Source: CAVPGP01 sp963718065 (GTDB lineage Bacteria; Actinomycetota; Thermoleophilia; Gaiellales; Gaiellaceae). From it: a stretch of 64,000 nt of DNA. A program made the position numbers and the translations under genes. Location of the stretch: NCBI GenBank assembly GCA_963718065.1, contig CAVQYE010000019.1, positions 186,001-250,000 on the forward strand. The letters are read 5' to 3'. The notes under the pieces were generated by a model. That model saw nothing but the letters and a program-made list of their open reading frames with translations, did no database searches and had not been told where the DNA came from. Below are positions 17,960 to 26,881 of the stretch, in pieces. How positions within the stretch are numbered: position 1 is the stretch's first letter; each line of letters opens with the position of its first letter.

Positions 17960-18723
17960 GCGCGCCCCCCAAGCCGACCCTGGCGGTATGGAAGTTCGCC
18001 TCCTGCGACGGCTGCCAGCTCTCCCTCCTCGACTGCGAGGACGAATTGCTGCAGCTCGCGGGTGCGGTCGAGATCGCCTACTTCGTCGAGGCGAGGCGCG
18101 CGACCGCCGAGGGGCCGTACGACCTGTCGCTCGTCGAGGGGTCGGTGACGACGGAGCACGACATCGAGCGGATCAAGGAGGTCCGGCGCGTCTCGAAGAA
18201 GCTCGTCACGATCGGCGCCTGCGCGACCGCCGGCGGCATCCAGGCGCTGCGCAACAGCGCCGACGTCGCCGAGCTCACCTCGCTCGTCTACGCGTCACCC
18301 GAGTACATCTCGACGCTCGCCACCTCGACGCCGATCTCCGCTCACGTGCCGGTCGACTTCGAGCTGCACGGCTGCCCGATCGACAAGCGCCAGCTGCTCG
18401 AGGTGCTGACGGCGTTCCTCCACGGCCGCCGGCCGAACATCCCCTCGACGAGCGTCTGCACGGAGTGCAAGAGGCGCGGCCTCGTCTGCGTGATGGTCGC
18501 GCACGGGACGCCGTGCCTCGGTCCGGCCACGCATGCCGGCTGCGGCGCACTCTGCCCCTCCTACCACCGCGGCTGCTACGGCTGCTTCGGGCCGATGGAG
18601 ACCCCCAACACGGCGTCGCTGACGAAGCAGCTGCGCGTGCTCGGCATGGACGAGCGCAACGTCGATCGGGTCTTCCGCACGTTCAACGTCGAGGCATTCG
18701 AGGAGGCGCGGGCCAATGGCTGA
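17956..18723 (+). CDS. hydD: [NiFe] hydrogenase small subunit HydD
   Basis: A 255-residue small subunit of the short cytoplasmic type, with no Tat signal. Cluster ligands are visible in order: ASCDGCQLSLLD near the N-terminus, IGACATAGGIQAL, HGCPIDKRQLL, then TECKRRGLVC, AGCGALCP and GCYGCFGP for the additional clusters. It carries the iron-sulfur relay to the [NiFe] site of HydA. The GTG start overlaps the hydG stop (GTGA), indicating coupled translation. Confidence 0.93.
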   Translation: MSAPPKPTLAVWKFASCDGCQLSLLDCEDELLQLAGAVEIAYFVEARRATAEGPYDLSLVEGSVTTEHDIERIKEVRRVSKKLVTIGACATAGGIQALRNSADVAELTSLVYASPEYISTLATSTPISAHVPVDFELHGCPIDKRQLLEVLTAFLHGRRPNIPSTSVCTECKRRGLVCVMVAHGTPCLGPATHAGCGALCPSYHRGCYGCFGPMETPNTASLTKQLRVLGMDERNVDRVFRTFNVEAFEEARANG

Positions 18724-20008
18724 GCGGCGCACGATCCAAACCGACTACCTCGCGCGGGTCGAGGGCGAGGGCGCGATGACGATCCGCCTCCACGACGGCG
18801 AGGTCGAGCACGTCGAGCTGCGCATCTTCGAGCCGCCGCGGTTCTTCGAGGCGCTGCTGCGCGGCCGCTCCTTCCTCGAGGCGCCGGACATCACCGCCCG
18901 GATCTGCGGCATCTGCCCCGTCGCGTACCAGATGAGCGCTGTGCAGGCGATGGAGGACGTCTGCGGGGTCGTCGTGCCGGAGCCCCTGCAGCTGCTGCGG
19001 CGGCTCCTCTACTGCGGCGAGTGGATCGAGAGCCACGCGCTTCACGTCTACATGCTTCACGCGCCCGACTTTCTCGGCTACGAAAGCGCGATCGAGCTCG
19101 CGCAGGACGCGCCGGCGGCTGTCGAGCGCGGCCTCGCGCTGAAGAAGACGGGCAACCAGGTGATGACGCTCGTCGGCGGCCGGGAGGTGCACCCGATCAA
19201 CGTCCGCGTCGGCGGGTTCTACCGCGCGCCGACGCGCCGCGAGTTGGGCACCCTCGTCGAGCCGCTCGAGCGGGCCCGCGAGGCGGCGCTCGAGACGGTG
19301 CGCTGGACGGCGGGCTTCGAGTTCCCCGATCGCCAGGTCGAGTGCGAGCTCGTCGCGATCTCCCACCCCGGCGACTACGCGATCGAGCGCGGGCGGGTCG
19401 TCTCCGACCGCGGCCTCGACATCGCGGTCTCCGAGTACGACCAGCACTTCGTCGAGGAGCACGTCGAGCGCTCCAACGCGCTCCAGTCGCACCGCGCCGA
19501 CGGCGGCACGTACCTCTGCGGCCCGCTCGCGCGCTTCGCGGTCAACAGGGAGCAGTTGACGCCGCTCTGCCTGGACGCGGCGCGTGAGGCCGGTCTCGAC
19601 GGGCCGTGCCGCAACCCGTTCCAGAGCATCGTCGTCCGCAGCATCGAGCTGCTCTATGCCTGCGACGAGGCGCTGCGGCTGATCGCCGCCTACGAGGAGC
19701 CGGACGCCCCGGCCGTGCCGGTCGAGCCGCGGGCAGGCGTCGGGTTCGGCGTCACCGAGGCGCCACGCGGGCTCTGCTACCACCGCTACGAGCTCGACGA
19801 CGAGGGGACGATCCTCGACGCGAAGATCGTGCCGCCGACCTCCCAGAACCAGCTCGCGATCGAGGACGATCTGCGCGCCGTCGTCGGCCGGTACTCGACC
19901 CTCGGCGACGAGGAGCTGCAGATTCTCTCCGAGCAGACGATCCGCAACTACGACCCGTGCATCTCGTGCGCCACCCACTTCCTGACGCTCGAGGTCGAAC
20001 GCCGGTGA
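18716..20008 (+). CDS. hydA: [NiFe] hydrogenase large subunit HydA
   Basis: A 430-residue catalytic subunit. The L1 signature is TARICGICPVAYQMSAVQAM and the L2 signature near the C-terminus is YDPCISCATHFL; together these supply the four cysteines that bind Ni and Fe. The short C-terminal tail after the L2 histidine would be removed by the maturation protease encoded next. The L2 form, and the companion HydB, HydG and HydD subunits in P. furiosus hydBGDA order, indicate a group 3b, NADP-linked bidirectional hydrogenase, often an H2-evolving fermentative or scavenging enzyme. Group assignment is by motif and gene order, not by phylogeny. Confidence 0.93.
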   Translation: MAERRTIQTDYLARVEGEGAMTIRLHDGEVEHVELRIFEPPRFFEALLRGRSFLEAPDITARICGICPVAYQMSAVQAMEDVCGVVVPEPLQLLRRLLYCGEWIESHALHVYMLHAPDFLGYESAIELAQDAPAAVERGLALKKTGNQVMTLVGGREVHPINVRVGGFYRAPTRRELGTLVEPLERAREAALETVRWTAGFEFPDRQVECELVAISHPGDYAIERGRVVSDRGLDIAVSEYDQHFVEEHVERSNALQSHRADGGTYLCGPLARFAVNREQLTPLCLDAAREAGLDGPCRNPFQSIVVRSIELLYACDEALRLIAAYEEPDAPAVPVEPRAGVGFGVTEAPRGLCYHRYELDDEGTILDAKIVPPTSQNQLAIEDDLRAVVGRYSTLGDEELQILSEQTIRNYDPCISCATHFLTLEVERR

Positions 20009-20472
20009 GCCGTGTCGTCGTGATCGGCATCGGCAATGTCTATCGCGGTGACGACGCGGTCGGGCTCGCGGTGGCCGAGCGGCTGCGCGCGCGCGAGCCG
20101 AGCGGTGTCACCGTTCTCGACTGCGAGCAGGAGCCGACGCGGCTGCTCGACGCGTGGGAAGGCGCCGACGTCGCGCTCGTCGTCGATGCCGCCGCCTCCG
20201 GCGCGGTCGAGGCCGGGACGGTGCACCGGTTCGACACGAGCGAGGGTCGCATTCCCGCCCGCGTGTTCCGCTCGTCGACACACGCGTTCGGCGTCGGCGA
20301 CGCCGTCGAGCTCGCCCGCGCACTCGGGCGGCTGCCGGGGCGAGTCGTCGTCTACGGCGTCGAGGGCGCGGACTTCACCACCGGCGCAGCGCTGAGCGCG
20401 CCGGTCGAGGCGGCCGTCGAGGGCCTCGTCGACCGGCTGGAGGAGGAGAGCCGATGCACGAACGGGCGTTGA
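20005..20472 (+). CDS. hycI: Hydrogenase maturation protease
   Basis: A 155-residue HybD/HycI-type endopeptidase. It opens VVVIGIGNVYRGDDAVGLAV, with the nickel-sensing Asp/Asp region, followed by DVALVVDAAASG and the STHAFGVGDAVELA segment with its conserved histidine. It clips the C-terminal tail of the large subunit after Ni insertion. The GTG at 20005 overlaps the hydA stop by 4 bp. Confidence 0.9.
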   Translation: MSRVVVIGIGNVYRGDDAVGLAVAERLRAREPSGVTVLDCEQEPTRLLDAWEGADVALVVDAAASGAVEAGTVHRFDTSEGRIPARVFRSSTHAFGVGDAVELARALGRLPGRVVVYGVEGADFTTGAALSAPVEAAVEGLVDRLEEESRCTNGR

Positions 20473-20717
20473 TGCGCGACCTCGTCGCGCGGATCGAGGC
20501 GACGGCGCAGGCGGAGGGCGCGACTCGGGTGACGAAGGTCGTGGTGCAGCTCGGCGCGCTCTCTCATTTCACGCCTGAGCATTTCCGCGAGCACTTCGAG
20601 GACGCAACCCGCGGAACGGTCGCGGACGGCGCGGCGGTGGAAGCCGCGCTCGAGGAGGACATCTCCTCGCCGCGGGCGCGCGACGTCGTGCTGGCAAGCG
20701 TGGAGGTCGAGGTCTGA
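20454..20717 (+). CDS. hypA: Short HypA-like nickel chaperone lacking the zinc domain
   Basis: An 87-residue protein from an ATG with AGGAGGAGAG upstream. The N-terminus MHERALMRDLV has the Met-His pair that binds nickel in HypA, and VTKVVVQLGALSHFTPEHFREHF is the HypA core. Usual HypA is about 113 residues with two CxxC pairs binding zinc. Here the product has no cysteine at all and ends in VLASVEVEV. It may be a specialised short HypA of group 3b operons or depend on another factor. The frame is intact, so the loss is not a visible sequencing artefact. Confidence 0.75.
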   Translation: MHERALMRDLVARIEATAQAEGATRVTKVVVQLGALSHFTPEHFREHFEDATRGTVADGAAVEAALEEDISSPRARDVVLASVEVEV

Positions 20718-20950
20718 TGTGCCTCGGCACGATCGCCGTGCTCGTCGAGAGCTGGGAGGCGGGCGGCACCCAGGTCGGCCGGCTCGACAGCGGCGAGGTC
20801 GTGTCGCTCGCGTTCGTCCCCGGCGCCCGCACCGGCGCGCACTTGCTCATCCACCTCGGGATCCCGGTCGAGGTGCTCGATCCCGCGGACGCCGAGGTGG
20901 CGCTCGCCCTGCGCTCAGACATTCGGACCGACAAAGGAGTAACGCGATGA
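20717..20950 (+). CDS. hypC: HypC/HupF hydrogenase assembly chaperone
   Basis: A 77-residue protein beginning MCLGTIAVL. Cys2 is the essential residue that carries the Fe(CN)2CO unit to the large subunit. The rest is the small HypC beta-barrel. It shares its first base with the last base of hypA and overlaps the next gene by 4 bp. The other required maturation genes (hypB, hypD, hypE, hypF) are not in this window and must be elsewhere. Confidence 0.87.
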   Translation: MCLGTIAVLVESWEAGGTQVGRLDSGEVVSLAFVPGARTGAHLLIHLGIPVEVLDPADAEVALALRSDIRTDKGVTR

Positions 20951-21897
20951 CCACGTTCGCCGCCTCGCTGACAGCCCGCCTCTCGAGCCGCGCGATCGGC
21001 GTCTGCTTCGCCTTCGTCGCGGCGATCGTCAGCGGTGTCTCGGTCTACGTGAACTCGAAGGGCGTCTCGCACTTCGACGACGCGACCGTCTACACGACCG
21101 CGAAGAACGCCGTCGCCGGCGCGCTGCTCGTCGTGCTCGCGATCCCCGTCATCACCGCGGCGGCGCGCCCGGGCTCGCGCGCGCCGCGGCCGCAGGGCCG
21201 GCGGCAGTGGCTCGGCCTCGTTGCCATCGCGTGCATCGGCGGCAGCATCCCGTTCGTGCTCTTCTTCGAGGGCCTCTCCCGCGCGACCGCGACCCAGGCC
21301 GCCTTCCTGCAGAAGACGCTCGTCATCTGGGTGGCGCTGCTCGCGGTGCCGCTGCTCCGGGAGCGAATCCGGCCGGTGCATCTCGCCACGATCGCGCTCG
21401 TCGTGGCCGGGCAAGCCTGGATTGCCGGCGATGTCGGCACGGTCACCTTCGGCAGCGGCGAGGCGATGATCTTCGCCGCGACGATCCTCTGGGCGGTCGA
21501 GGTGATTCTCGTCAAGCGGCTCGTCGTCGGCATCGACCCGCGGACGCTCGCCGCGTCGCGGATGGCGCTCGGTGTGGTCGTGCTCGGCGCTTGGATCGCC
21601 GTCTCGGGCCGCGCTTCCGAGCTCGCCGGCCTCAGCGCGGCGCAATGGCAGTGGGCGACGCTGACCGGCCTGCTCCTGACCGGCTATGTCGCCACGTGGT
21701 ACGCGGCGCTCGCCTTCGCCCCGGCGATCGACGTCACCGCTGTGCTCGTCTTCGGCGCCGTCATCACGGCCGTGCTGGCCGGGACGATCGACGGTGCGGC
21801 GGTCAGCGTCGCCGGAATCGCTCTGATCACGGCGGGTGTCGCGCTCGTCGGAGTCGGCGCCCTGAGGAGAAGCACCGCGCAGGCCGCACGATCGTGA
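20947..21897 (+). CDS. EamA/DMT-family transporter inside the hydrogenase operon
   Basis: A 316-residue protein with two five-helix EamA repeats. The first includes SRATATQAAFLQKTLVIWVA and PLLRERIRPVHL; the second LWAVEVILVKRLVVG and DVTAVLVFGAVITAVLAG. DMT exporters and importers carry amino acids, nucleobases, sugars or metals; the substrate cannot be read from sequence. It is locked into the operon by 4-bp overlaps with hypC and with the next gene, so it is probably made together with the hydrogenase. Confidence 0.85.
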   Translation: MTTFAASLTARLSSRAIGVCFAFVAAIVSGVSVYVNSKGVSHFDDATVYTTAKNAVAGALLVVLAIPVITAAARPGSRAPRPQGRRQWLGLVAIACIGGSIPFVLFFEGLSRATATQAAFLQKTLVIWVALLAVPLLRERIRPVHLATIALVVAGQAWIAGDVGTVTFGSGEAMIFAATILWAVEVILVKRLVVGIDPRTLAASRMALGVVVLGAWIAVSGRASELAGLSAAQWQWATLTGLLLTGYVATWYAALAFAPAIDVTAVLVFGAVITAVLAGTIDGAAVSVAGIALITAGVALVGVGALRRSTAQAARS

Positions 21898-22650
21898 CGG
21901 CCGGCCCGCTCCTGTTCGCACGCTACGCCTATCCGCCGAACGCACTCGGGCTGCTGCGGCGCCGACGAGACGAGGACGTTGCTCGAGTACGGCGCGGCGG
22001 GCGCGTCCGACGGAGGCCTGTCGGAGCTGGCGCGCACCTTCGAGGGAGCATGGCCCTACCTGACGCTGATCGCCGACTCGAACCGGATCGCTGACCCGCT
22101 CGACCCACGCGTCGTCGAGGCGTACTGGGTCGGCAACGACCTCCTCGACCAGGTCACGGCGGGCACGCTCTCGCGTCACGTCGAGGACCGGTTCCGCGGC
22201 CGGATCGGGCAGAGCTGGCGGCGTGTGGTCGACGCCGTCGCCGCCGGAGCCGTGCCGCACCACACCTTCCACGTCCTGGCCGTCTACCCCTGGCTCGGCC
22301 TGCTCCGGACGGGGGTCGTCGACGAGCCGCTGCACGTGCTCGACCAGTGCCGGACGACGCCGGCTCTGGTGCAGTCGGTCGACGGCGACAGCGCGCGCGT
22401 GCGCCTGCGCCCGCTCGTCTGGGACGGCCGCGCACTCGAGCTCGGGCCGCGGACGTCGCGCGACGTGCGCTGGCGCGACGACGGGCTCGCGCTCGTCGCG
22501 GCACCGGAGCCGGGCGAGTGGGTGTCGCTCCACTGGGACTTCGTCTGCGACCGGCTGACACGGTCGTCGGCGGCCCGGCTTGCCTTCGAGACGCGCAGGA
22601 CGCTCGCCGCGGTCAACAGCTCGTCGACGGCGGCCGCTGCGCTCGCGTAG
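21894..22650 (+). CDS. DUF6390-like protein (frame broken)
   Basis: About 250 residues. The GTG at 21894 (overlapping the transporter stop) starts TAGPLLFARYAYPPNALGL; after a one-base insertion near 21951 the frame resumes with LLEYGAAGASDGG, FEGAWPYLTLIAD, VVEAYWVGNDLLDQV and PHHTFHVLAVYPWLGLLR, ending WVSLHWDFVCDRL and a short tail. I recall this as DUF6390, seen beside actinobacterial hydrogenase genes; that association is from memory. The HHTFHVL and W/H-rich segments could bind metal or cofactor. It is the last gene of the operon. Confidence 0.72.
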
Positions 22651-22684
22651 CGACGGCCAAGCCATCGAGAATCCGGCTACCTTG

Positions 22685-23209
22685 ATGGGCATGCGGAAGG
22701 CACCGCTCGCAGCTCTCGTGATCGTCCTCGCGCTCGCGACGCCCGCGACCGCGGCCGCACCACCTCAGGTCGTGAAGCTCCGGAAGCAGGTTGCGGCCCT
22801 CAAGATCCAGGTGAAGCGGGTCACGGCGCAGAAGAACGCCGCCCTTCGCCGCGTGGCCGCGCTGAACGCGCAGGTGGCGGCGCTGAAGGCGCAGCTGACG
22901 CCGAAGCCGACCGGGAGCGTCAAGCTCGAGAACGGCGAGAACGGCGATCACGCGAAGGTCACCGGCGCGGGCGTGAACGCGGACGGCGACGTGCTCGGAC
23001 AGATCGAATACGTCGGCGGGCTGACCTGCACCGACCTGGGCCCGTACCTGAGCGTCGACGTGACGTTCTTCGACGCCGCGGGACAAGTTCTCGAGACCGG
23101 GAACGCCACGATCACCGAGGTCGTGGCAGGTGTTCGCTACCCGCTGAAGATCGTCGGCGCCGACGGTGCAGTGCGCGCGGACGGGGTCGTCTCGATCACC
23201 TGCTTCTGA
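22685..23209 (+). CDS. Secreted coiled-coil plus beta-sandwich protein
   Basis: About 174 residues. A signal peptide (PLAALVIVLALATPATAAA) is followed by a heptad-rich coiled coil (residues about 27-70, e.g. QVAALKIQVKRVTAQKNAAL) and a beta domain with two cysteines (LTCTDLGPYLSVDVTFFD and the terminal ITCF), resembling the FxLYD-type domain. ATGs at 22685 and 22691 are both possible and neither has a clear ribosome-binding site. It is convergent with the kinase gene downstream. Function unknown. Confidence 0.7.
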   Translation: MGMRKAPLAALVIVLALATPATAAAPPQVVKLRKQVAALKIQVKRVTAQKNAALRRVAALNAQVAALKAQLTPKPTGSVKLENGENGDHAKVTGAGVNADGDVLGQIEYVGGLTCTDLGPYLSVDVTFFDAAGQVLETGNATITEVVAGVRYPLKIVGADGAVRADGVVSITCF

Positions 23210-23212
23210 GCG

Positions 23213-25234
23213 TCAAGCCGGGACGTTCGCGTCCAGGAGCTCGCGGACATGCCGGCCGAGATCGACGATCGTAAACGGCTTCTGGAGGAAGTCGGTGCGT
23301 GAGTCCCGCGTGGAGGCGATCGAGTCCTCGCCGTCCGGATAGCCGGACATGAACAGCACTTTCAGGTCGGGCCGCTTCAACCTCAGCCGCGCCGCGAGCT
23401 CGCCGCCGCGCATCTTCGGCATCACGACGTCGGTGACCAGGAGGTCGCACGTCACACCTTGCTCGTCGAGCGCCAGGGCCTCGTGGGCGTCAGCCGCCAC
23501 GACGACGCGATAGCCGTCTTGCTCCAGAATCTTTCGCGCCAGGTCGCGCACGATCTCCTCGTCCTCGACCAGGAGGATCGTCTCGCTTCCCGGCGAGCTC
23601 CTCGGCGGACTGCTCCGCCCTTCGGTCGGGGCCTTGGTGCTGAGCGGGACGAACATGCGGAACGTGGCGCCCTCGCCCAACTCGCTCTCGACGGTGACGA
23701 AGCCGTCGCTCTGCTGGAGGATGCCGTAGACCGTGGCGAGGCCGAGGCCGGTTCCCTTGCCGACGTCCTTGGTCGTGAAGAACGGCTCGAAGAGGTGCGC
23801 CCTCGTCTCCTCGTCGATCCCGCGGCCCGTGTCCGTGACCGAGACGACTGCGAAGCGGCCCGGCTGCAGGTCGCTGTTCGAGTGAGCGGCGGCCGTGTCG
23901 ATCTCGAGCTCGGTGCACTCGATCGTGAGCGTCCCTCCGTCCGGCATCGCGTCGCGTCCGTTGATGGCGAGATTCATGATCACCTGCTCGAGCTGCGCCG
24001 GATCGGCCTCGACCATCAGCGGCCCGGCCGCCGTGCCGGTCACCAGCTCGACCTCCTCGCCGATGATGCGGCGCAGCAGGTCGTCGAGCCGGACGACGAT
24101 CTCGTTCAAGTCCAGCACCTTGGGCTGCAGGATTTGCTTGCGGCTGAAGGCGAGAAGCTGCTGGGTCAAACCGGCGGCCCGCTCGCCTGCCCGCTGGATC
24201 TCGTGCAGATCGGTCCGGGCGGCGCTCTGCGACTCGTCGAGCCTGTTGAGCGCCAGGCTGCTGTAACCCGAGATGGCCGTCAGGAGATTGTTGAAATCGT
24301 GCGCGATCCCACCCGCGAGGCGTCCGACCGCTTCCATCTTGTGCGCCTGGCGAAGCTGCTCCTCGAGCTTGACGCGGGCCTCCTCCGCAATCCGGCGCTC
24401 GCTCACGTCGACCATGAAGCCCTGGCAGTAGAGCGGCCGGCCCGAGTCGTCGCGGACGACGACCGATACGTCGCTGATCGAGACGATGGACCCGTCCCGC
24501 GCGACGATGCGGTACTCGCAGTCGAGTGACGCGCCCGTTTTGTGCATGTGGGTGAACTCCTCCAGCACGCGCTCGCGGTCATCCGAATGGAGCACCTTGC
24601 CGAAGAAGTCGCGATCGGCGATCCATTCGTCCGCGGTGTACCCGGCGAGGGCCTCGATCTGCGGGCTGATGTAGGAAGCGCTCGATCCGTCGAGATCCTC
24701 GATGTACGTCACGAGGGGCAACTGCTCGACGAGCCGTCGATTCCGCGCCTCCGCCGCATGCAGGTCCAGCTCGAGTTGCTTCGCCTCGGTGACGTCGACG
24801 AGGTAGCCGTTGATCTCGAGCAGCGCGCCGCTTGCGTCCCGGCGATAGATCGCCTCGTCGTGCACCCAGATTGTCGTGCCGTCCTCGGCGACCATGCGAT
24901 AGTCGCCCGAGTAGATGGCGTCATCGAGCCGCGCGCGGCGCCACGACTCCACGACCCGGTCGTGGTCGTCGGGGTGAAGCATCCGGTTGTAGAGGCCCGG
25001 GTCGGACGTGAACGCTTCCGCGGAGCGACCGAGGATCGCTTCCCAACGCCCTGTGTAGAGGGTCGGCTGCCCGCCGTCGAGAACGGATGCGTAGACGGCG
25101 AGCGGCAGCCGCTCCATCAGCCCCGAACGCGATGTCGGTCCCTCCATGTCGGCGGGCCGCGCCGCGCGACCCTCGCTCAGGGTCGCTTCGTCGCTGCGGA
25201 ACGGGGATCTCGGCGCCACAGTATTTTCGAGCAT
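23213..25234 (-). CDS. Hybrid sensor histidine kinase, PAS-PAS-HisKA-HATPase-REC
   Basis: A 673-residue cytoplasmic kinase without membrane helices. Two PAS domains (about 45-155, with HPDDHDRVVESWRRA and EINGYLVDVTEAK; and about 175-285) are followed by the HisKA phosphoacceptor box RLAGGIAHDFNNLLTAISG, an HATPase domain (NLAINGRDAMPDGG, VTDTGRGIDEE, KDVGKGTGLGLATVYGI) and a C-terminal receiver (LLVEDEEIVRDLARKIL, phospho-Asp in LLVTDVVMPKMRG, FLQKPFTIVDL). It probably senses an internal cue and relays phosphate through its own receiver. No partner regulator is adjacent. Confidence 0.9.
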   Translation of the reverse strand: MLENTVAPRSPFRSDEATLSEGRAARPADMEGPTSRSGLMERLPLAVYASVLDGGQPTLYTGRWEAILGRSAEAFTSDPGLYNRMLHPDDHDRVVESWRRARLDDAIYSGDYRMVAEDGTTIWVHDEAIYRRDASGALLEINGYLVDVTEAKQLELDLHAAEARNRRLVEQLPLVTYIEDLDGSSASYISPQIEALAGYTADEWIADRDFFGKVLHSDDRERVLEEFTHMHKTGASLDCEYRIVARDGSIVSISDVSVVVRDDSGRPLYCQGFMVDVSERRIAEEARVKLEEQLRQAHKMEAVGRLAGGIAHDFNNLLTAISGYSSLALNRLDESQSAARTDLHEIQRAGERAAGLTQQLLAFSRKQILQPKVLDLNEIVVRLDDLLRRIIGEEVELVTGTAAGPLMVEADPAQLEQVIMNLAINGRDAMPDGGTLTIECTELEIDTAAAHSNSDLQPGRFAVVSVTDTGRGIDEETRAHLFEPFFTTKDVGKGTGLGLATVYGILQQSDGFVTVESELGEGATFRMFVPLSTKAPTEGRSSPPRSSPGSETILLVEDEEIVRDLARKILEQDGYRVVVAADAHEALALDEQGVTCDLLVTDVVMPKMRGGELAARLRLKRPDLKVLFMSGYPDGEDSIASTRDSRTDFLQKPFTIVDLGRHVRELLDANVPA

Positions 25235-25343
25235 CTCGACACCATCGTCACAAGCAGGCGTTCCCTGGACCCACGGATCGGCGCGACCGGCAATGGCCCT
25301 TCTGGCCCGGGTTTACGCTGCTTTCAGGGCCTGTGATGCCGCG

Positions 25344-26810
25344 TCAGAGGCCGGCGTGGAACCGAAGCTGGCGGTCGAACCAGGGAGAGAGCCCGACGCG
25401 ATCCAGGGACGCGCTGAGCCGATCGGCCTGCTCTCTCGTCGGCACTCCCGCTGACGATGCCTTCCGCCCGAACCACTCGTGCAGCGCCGAGCGCGCGTAC
25501 TCCCGCACGCTCTCGTTCGGATCGTCGTAGAGCGCGAGCGCAGCGACCGGCGCGTCCCAGCCGGGGCGGCTGCGCGCTATCCCCAGCGCGGCCTGGCGAG
25601 TCCATGCGTGCGGACTGCCGACGAGGCGATCGAGCGCCGTGCCCGAGAGGGTGAAGCCGAGCCGGCGTAGCTGGCGACCCGCCTCCCGCGCGACGCCTGG
25701 CTGATCGGCTTCAAGGAGCGGCGGAAGCAGCACCAGCAGAAGCTCACTCGGCGCGCGCCAGCCAAGTGCGCGAACCGCTGCGCGTCGCACCGCCGGCTCC
25801 TGTCGTTCGTCGACAAGCTCGACCAGCCGATCGACGTCGGCGTCCGATCCCGTCTCACCGAGCCCGAGAACCGCTGTTCGGGCCGGAAGGTGGCGACGGT
25901 ACACAGCGGCCGCGTCGACCTCGAGCGTTGTGGCGCGCGCCTGAGCCGCGCGACGCAGGAGCGCGCTCCGGTCCAGAAGCAGCTGCTCGAGGCGCGGCCT
26001 CACGAGCTCGTCTGGCGCAGCCGCGACGGCCAGCGCCCGCACGCTCGCGGGGCGAACCGCGAATAGCTCGCCGGCGACTGCAACGTCCTGCGCGATGGCC
26101 CGGCGGGCGGCGCCGAGGCGGGCGTGCAGGTCGCGATCCGCAACGGCGATCTCGACCAGTTCCGTGGAGGTCAACGGCGCACGCTCGACGGCGAGACGGC
26201 GCGTCTCATTGTCCTGCGATCGAACCAGCGAGCGCAGTGTCTCGCCCGAGAGGCGCGTGAGGTAGTCGGCGACGAACCCCGCGGCGACCTTTCTCCCTTC
26301 TACCGCCAGCAGGATGGGGACGATCACCGCGGCATCGCTACACGAGGTCCGCCCAGCCAGCGCTGGCCGCGCCGGCTCGCGCACCTCTGACACGTGGTCG
26401 GTGGTCCGCAGCGCCAAGGCGGCCGACGTGAGCGCGCCTGTGCGTTCGGCGAGCAGCGGTATCGTCCGCTCGCGCAGGAACCCATCGCGGTGCGTGCTCG
26501 CGAGCACAAGCAGAAGGCTTGAAGCTCCCGCTTGCTCGATCGCGGCAGACCAGCCGCCGCGCGGTGTGTGCTCGACGTACTCCGTCCGTGCATCCAGCCG
26601 CACCGCGTCGAGCCCGAGCCAGCGACGCGGCGGCCAGTCCTCCAGTGCCGCGACCGCGCGGTCGTACTCCGGAGACGCGGGCCCCTCGGCGGTGACCACG
26701 AGCGCCCATGTGTGCCCCGCGGGCTCGGACAACGCGAGGTCGAGGGCTGCGGCTTCAACTGCGGGAAGAGAGCGCGAACTGCGTCCCAGGAGTGATCGCA
26801 GCCAGCCCAT
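25344..26810 (-). CDS. HEAT-repeat protein, unknown function
   Basis: A 488-residue protein with no signal peptide. The N-terminal third is a compact domain of unknown type. From about residue 190 on it is alpha-helical and rich in HEAT-like pairs (PAVRRAAVRALGWRAPSELL, PGVAREAGRQLRRLGF, AWTRQAALGIARSRPGW, ESVREYARSALHEWFGR). Such repeats form protein-protein scaffolds. It is divergent from the subtilase gene. I do not assign a partner. Confidence 0.7.
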   Translation of the reverse strand: MGWLRSLLGRSSRSLPAVEAAALDLALSEPAGHTWALVVTAEGPASPEYDRAVAALEDWPPRRWLGLDAVRLDARTEYVEHTPRGGWSAAIEQAGASSLLLVLASTHRDGFLRERTIPLLAERTGALTSAALALRTTDHVSEVREPARPALAGRTSCSDAAVIVPILLAVEGRKVAAGFVADYLTRLSGETLRSLVRSQDNETRRLAVERAPLTSTELVEIAVADRDLHARLGAARRAIAQDVAVAGELFAVRPASVRALAVAAAPDELVRPRLEQLLLDRSALLRRAAQARATTLEVDAAAVYRRHLPARTAVLGLGETGSDADVDRLVELVDERQEPAVRRAAVRALGWRAPSELLLVLLPPLLEADQPGVAREAGRQLRRLGFTLSGTALDRLVGSPHAWTRQAALGIARSRPGWDAPVAALALYDDPNESVREYARSALHEWFGRKASSAGVPTREQADRLSASLDRVGLSPWFDRQLRFHAGL

Positions 26811-26881
26811 TTAGGGCACGGTAGTCGAGGCTTCCTCTGGTCGAAGCTCCTAACACCTTCTCAACGTCTCGCGGCTACGTT

